Source of the DNA: an uncultured Aquimarina sp.
Lineage (GTDB): Bacteria > Bacteroidota > Bacteroidia > Flavobacteriales > Flavobacteriaceae
Reading direction: 5' to 3'
DNA length: 64,000 bases
NCBI GenBank assembly: GCA_947495425.1
Contig: CANLYR010000003.1
Span: forward strand, 62,001-126,000
Position numbers and translations under genes: made by a program. The notes beneath the pieces are model-generated. The model searched no databases, had not been told where the DNA came from, and worked only from the letters and a program-made list of their open reading frames with translations. Position 1 is the stretch's first letter. Each line of letters starts with the position of its first letter. Positions 61,828 through 64,000 of the stretch are shown here, piece after piece.

Positions 61828-63048
61828 ATGCGTACTTCATCAACATTCTCCATCCTCTTTTGGATATATGCTTCTCGTGCTGTAAACGACAAAACCACAA
61901 TTTATGTGAGGATTACATTGAATGGTCAACCAATTAATGTAAGTCTTAAACGAAAAATCAGTGTTTCAACTTGGAATTCCAAAACACAAAGAGCAAATGG
62001 CGGTAGTAAAAGCTCTAAAGCACTCAACCTTTATCTCAATGAGGTGCAATCAACTATTTATCGAATTTACGAACAGTTAAAGTTAGAAGATAAATCGTTC
62101 ACTTCTCAATCTATTAAAGAACTATTTCTAGGTGAGTCAAAAACGCGTTTTTCCTTTAAGGATTTAATTGATTACCATAATGACAAGATGCAGCACAAAC
62201 TGCACAAGAACACCTTAGGACAATATAAGACTAGTCAGCGATATATGCTCTCTTATGTTTTAGATGAATATGGAAAGTCCGATATAGTCCTTAAAGAATT
62301 AGATTATGGTTTCATTGTAGGTTTCGAAAACTACTTAAGATGCTTAACCCCAAAGCCTGGTCAGCCCAAAATTGGGAATAATACTGCAATGAAACATATT
62401 AAAAGACTTCGTAGAATGGTAACCTTAGCGTATAGAATGGAATGGTTGGATAGAGACCCGTTTGTGAATTATAAAATTAGAATTGAAAAGAAAGAGCGTG
62501 AGTTTTTGACAGCGGACGAGTTGAGAAATATTGAAGAATTAACATCATCTATTGAACGTTTAATTACTGTAAGAGACATTTTTATCTTCAGCTGTTACAC
62601 TGGAATTTCTTATGTGGACATTGTGGAATTGACAGATAACAATATTGTACTAGGTATGGACAGTAATCCATGGATAATGGCAGAACGTGTAAAGACAGGT
62701 ACACCTTTTAAAATCCCATTATTGAAGAGAGCAGAGGCTTTGCTTGAGAAATATAAAGACCACCCTAGAACACAGAATAGTAGAAATATTCTACCTCGAC
62801 TTTCGAATCAGAAATTGAACAGTTATCTAAAAGAAATAGCAGATTTATGTGGAATTAAAAAGAACCTAACTTTTCATATGGCGCGTCATACATTCGCAAC
62901 AACTGTTACTTTGAGTAATGGTGTTCCTATTGAAACTGTATCGAAGCTGCTAGGTCATACCAAATTGTCTACGACCCAAATTTATGCTAGGGTAGTAGAG
63001 AAAAAAGTAAGTGAAGATATGGGGAAATTACAATCAATATTAATTTGA
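61828..63048 (+). CDS. Tyrosine-type site-specific recombinase (integrase)
   Basis: The 406-residue protein has an N-terminal arm-binding domain (residues 1-95, NDKTTIYVRITLNGQPINVSL), a SAM-like core-binding domain (about 105-210) and a catalytic domain. The catalytic residues H350, R353 (HMARHTFATT), H377 (LLGHTKLSTTQIYARV) and the nucleophile Y386 are present. The first arginine position is S261 (CYTGISYVDIVEL), as in the IntDOT-type Bacteroidota integrases. It reads away from the tRNA-Asp. It would insert and excise the element. Confidence 0.92.
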   Translation: MRTSSTFSILFWIYASRAVNDKTTIYVRITLNGQPINVSLKRKISVSTWNSKTQRANGGSKSSKALNLYLNEVQSTIYRIYEQLKLEDKSFTSQSIKELFLGESKTRFSFKDLIDYHNDKMQHKLHKNTLGQYKTSQRYMLSYVLDEYGKSDIVLKELDYGFIVGFENYLRCLTPKPGQPKIGNNTAMKHIKRLRRMVTLAYRMEWLDRDPFVNYKIRIEKKEREFLTADELRNIEELTSSIERLITVRDIFIFSCYTGISYVDIVELTDNNIVLGMDSNPWIMAERVKTGTPFKIPLLKRAEALLEKYKDHPRTQNSRNILPRLSNQKLNSYLKEIADLCGIKKNLTFHMARHTFATTVTLSNGVPIETVSKLLGHTKLSTTQIYARVVEKKVSEDMGKLQSILI

Positions 63049-63073
63049 CTCTTTGTCGAGTGAATGCTTACTG

Positions 63074-63107
63074 AAAACACCCAAGTTGGTATCAACTTGG
63101 GTGTTTT
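63074..63107 (+). terminator. Terminator of the integrase gene
   Basis: AAAACACCCAAGTT (63074-63087) pairs with AACTTGGGTGTTTT (63094-63107) around a 6-nt loop. A related hairpin (ACCCAA, 63208-63213, with TTGGGT) occurs about 130 bp later. Confidence 0.8.
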
Positions 63108-63263
63108 TGTCTCTAATGAAATTTGATAGAATTTAGGTTAAGTAATTTCTTGAAAGCTAATGTAAACACACTCATAATTAATCAAATATCAATATGTTAA
63201 AATTTCACCCAACTTGGTATTGGGTTGTGAACAAAATCTAATAAACCTATTCAAATTTGTAGA

Positions 63264-63278
63264 ACGAAAGTCAAATCA
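63264..63278. repeat. Right copy of the 15-bp inverted pair
   Basis: ACGAAAGTCAAATCA is the exact reverse complement of 61780-61794. It lies 66 bp before the HTH gene ATG. Confidence 0.5.
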
Positions 63279-63343
63279 GGTTAAGGGCTATCAAATTAAA
63301 AGTATGAACATTGATAGTCCTTTTCTTTTAAAACCGTTCTATT

Positions 63344-63628
63344 ATGCCGACAAGTATTATTACAACAGACGACCTTCGAGATTTCAAGATGGAACTGCTC
63401 GATGACATTAAAAACCTACTAGCCAAACAAGGTAAAGGAAATCTAAAAAAATATCTCAAATCTTCTGAGGTTATGGACTTGCTGCAAGTAAGTCCAGGCA
63501 CATTACAAAATCTTCGTATCAATGGCACCTTGCCCTACACTAAAGTGGGTGGTATTATCTATTACGATACCGAAGAGATACAAAAGGTAATGGATTCAAA
63601 CCGTGTTCAGCACGGTCTTAATTCCTAG
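63344..63628 (+). CDS. Excisionase-like helix-turn-helix protein
   Basis: The 94-residue protein has an N-terminal helix (TTDDLRDFKMELLDDIKNLLAKQG) and a MerR/HTH_17-type winged helix (KKYLKSSEVMDLLQVSPGTLQNLRINGTLPYTKVGGIIYYDTEEIQKVM). These small proteins follow integrases in Bacteroidota integrative elements and act as directionality or regulatory factors. The ATG at 63344 is preceded by a 295-bp gap holding the integrase terminator and the right 15-bp repeat. The gene at 63632 follows after 3 bp. Confidence 0.85.
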   Translation: MPTSIITTDDLRDFKMELLDDIKNLLAKQGKGNLKKYLKSSEVMDLLQVSPGTLQNLRINGTLPYTKVGGIIYYDTEEIQKVMDSNRVQHGLNS

Positions 63629-63631
63629 CCT

Positions 63632-64000
63632 ATGAACTATATAAAGCTACTCAATGCGGCTTTTGAAAAGTTCTATTTTGATGACCGCCTAAATCCTACT
63701 CACATTAGTCTGTACATGGCCTTGTTCCAAGAATGGAATAGCTGTCGCTTTGCGGATGAATTTTATGTAAACCGTAGGGATTTAATGCGCTGTGCTAAAA
63801 TAGGCTCAAAATCCACATACCATCGTTGTGTTAAGGATTTGGACGCGTGGCTTTATCTATCCTATTTCCCATCTAACAATCCTTACAAAGGCAGTAAAAT
63901 CAAAATGTCCATTATTGGTACAGGTGATGAACCAGATATGGGACGGTACAATCCCACATTAGAACAGCTTGCGGAACAGTACTATCCCAGAGGTGTACCG
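63632..64000 (+). CDS. Element-encoded replication/regulator-like protein (5' part)
   Basis: An ATG at 63632 opens a frame of 123 codons to the window end without stop. It begins MNYIKLLNAAFEKFYFDDRL, continues NPTHISLYMALFQEWN and has FYVNRRDLMRCAKIGSKSTYHRCVKDL, which looks like a winged-helix with DNA-binding and is seen in the second or third gene of Bacteroidota mobilizable islands. The remainder is outside the window, so the family is uncertain. Close spacing to the HTH gene suggests one operon. Confidence 0.65.
   Translation, partial: MNYIKLLNAAFEKFYFDDRLNPTHISLYMALFQEWNSCRFADEFYVNRRDLMRCAKIGSKSTYHRCVKDLDAWLYLSYFPSNNPYKGSKIKMSIIGTGDEPDMGRYNPTLEQLAEQYYPRGVP

Noticed and set aside
63214..63405. 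63-codon frame upstream of the HTH gene
   Set aside because: It overlaps the HTH gene start and the 15-bp repeat, and its composition is not protein-like.

Overview
The window is about one-third G+C and looks like a chromosomal segment of a marine member of the Flavobacteriaceae (Bacteroidota), possibly Aquimarina or a close relative; the genus is a guess from overall gene character. Supporting signs are type IX secretion (T9SS) C-terminal sorting domains, a mevalonate-pathway cluster, a DnaE polymerase with an N-terminal proofreading exonuclease domain, Bacteroidota-type promoters (TTTG about 19-21 nt before TAnnTTTG), and start codons without a clear Shine-Dalgarno sequence.

Layout. 1-2141: a truncated Crp/Fnr regulator divergent from a 3-hydroxyisobutyrate-dehydrogenase-like / FMN-azoreductase pair. 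2236-8183: envelope and unknown genes (TPR protein, secreted unknown, carboxypeptidase-regulatory-like domain protein, YCF48/BNR-repeat lipoprotein, DUF4386 and DUF6326 membrane pair). 8429-27498: a long minus-strand run of surface and secreted proteins: a beta-helix protein, a membrane-bound TPR-AraC regulator, a G8-domain T9SS protein, a giant SpvB/FG-GAP/RHS protein preceded by a tiny T9SS protein, a one-POTRA Omp85-like protein, a GH113-type glycosidase lipoprotein, an outer-membrane barrel and a DUF547 protein. 27815-32104: a FAD oxidoreductase plus membrane 4Fe-4S protein pair, then a sensor kinase. 32385-36447: a tight four-gene operon (MORN-repeat protein, dolichol-phosphate-mannose-synthase-like GT2, multi-membrane GT2, GT-C mannosyltransferase-like), probably making and using a polyprenyl-phosphate sugar.

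36483-60509 is mostly housekeeping: a DUF4143 ATPase with a perfect inverted repeat at its start codon, an RluB-like pseudouridine synthase, a nitrilase, mevalonate diphosphate decarboxylase, mevalonate kinase and a UbiA prenyltransferase, TspO, TetR, GDPD, glutaryl-CoA dehydrogenase, the rpsP-rimM-trmN operon, DnaE, thioredoxin and a DUF58 protein.

61524-64000: a tRNA-Asp gene followed by a tyrosine recombinase, an excisionase-like HTH protein and a replication/regulator-like ORF that runs off the window. This is most likely the left end of an integrative element inserted at the tRNA.

The least explained signals are non-coding: a 171-bp multi-branched fold-back element (53929-54099), the 38-bp inverted repeat at the ATPase start (37924-38005), a 48-bp perfect palindrome (10293-10340), a cluster of GGTTC/GAACC words (48448-48691), and a 15-bp inverted pair bracketing the integrase. 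The best protein-level candidate is the mini-T9SS plus RHS gene pair (16390-23139).
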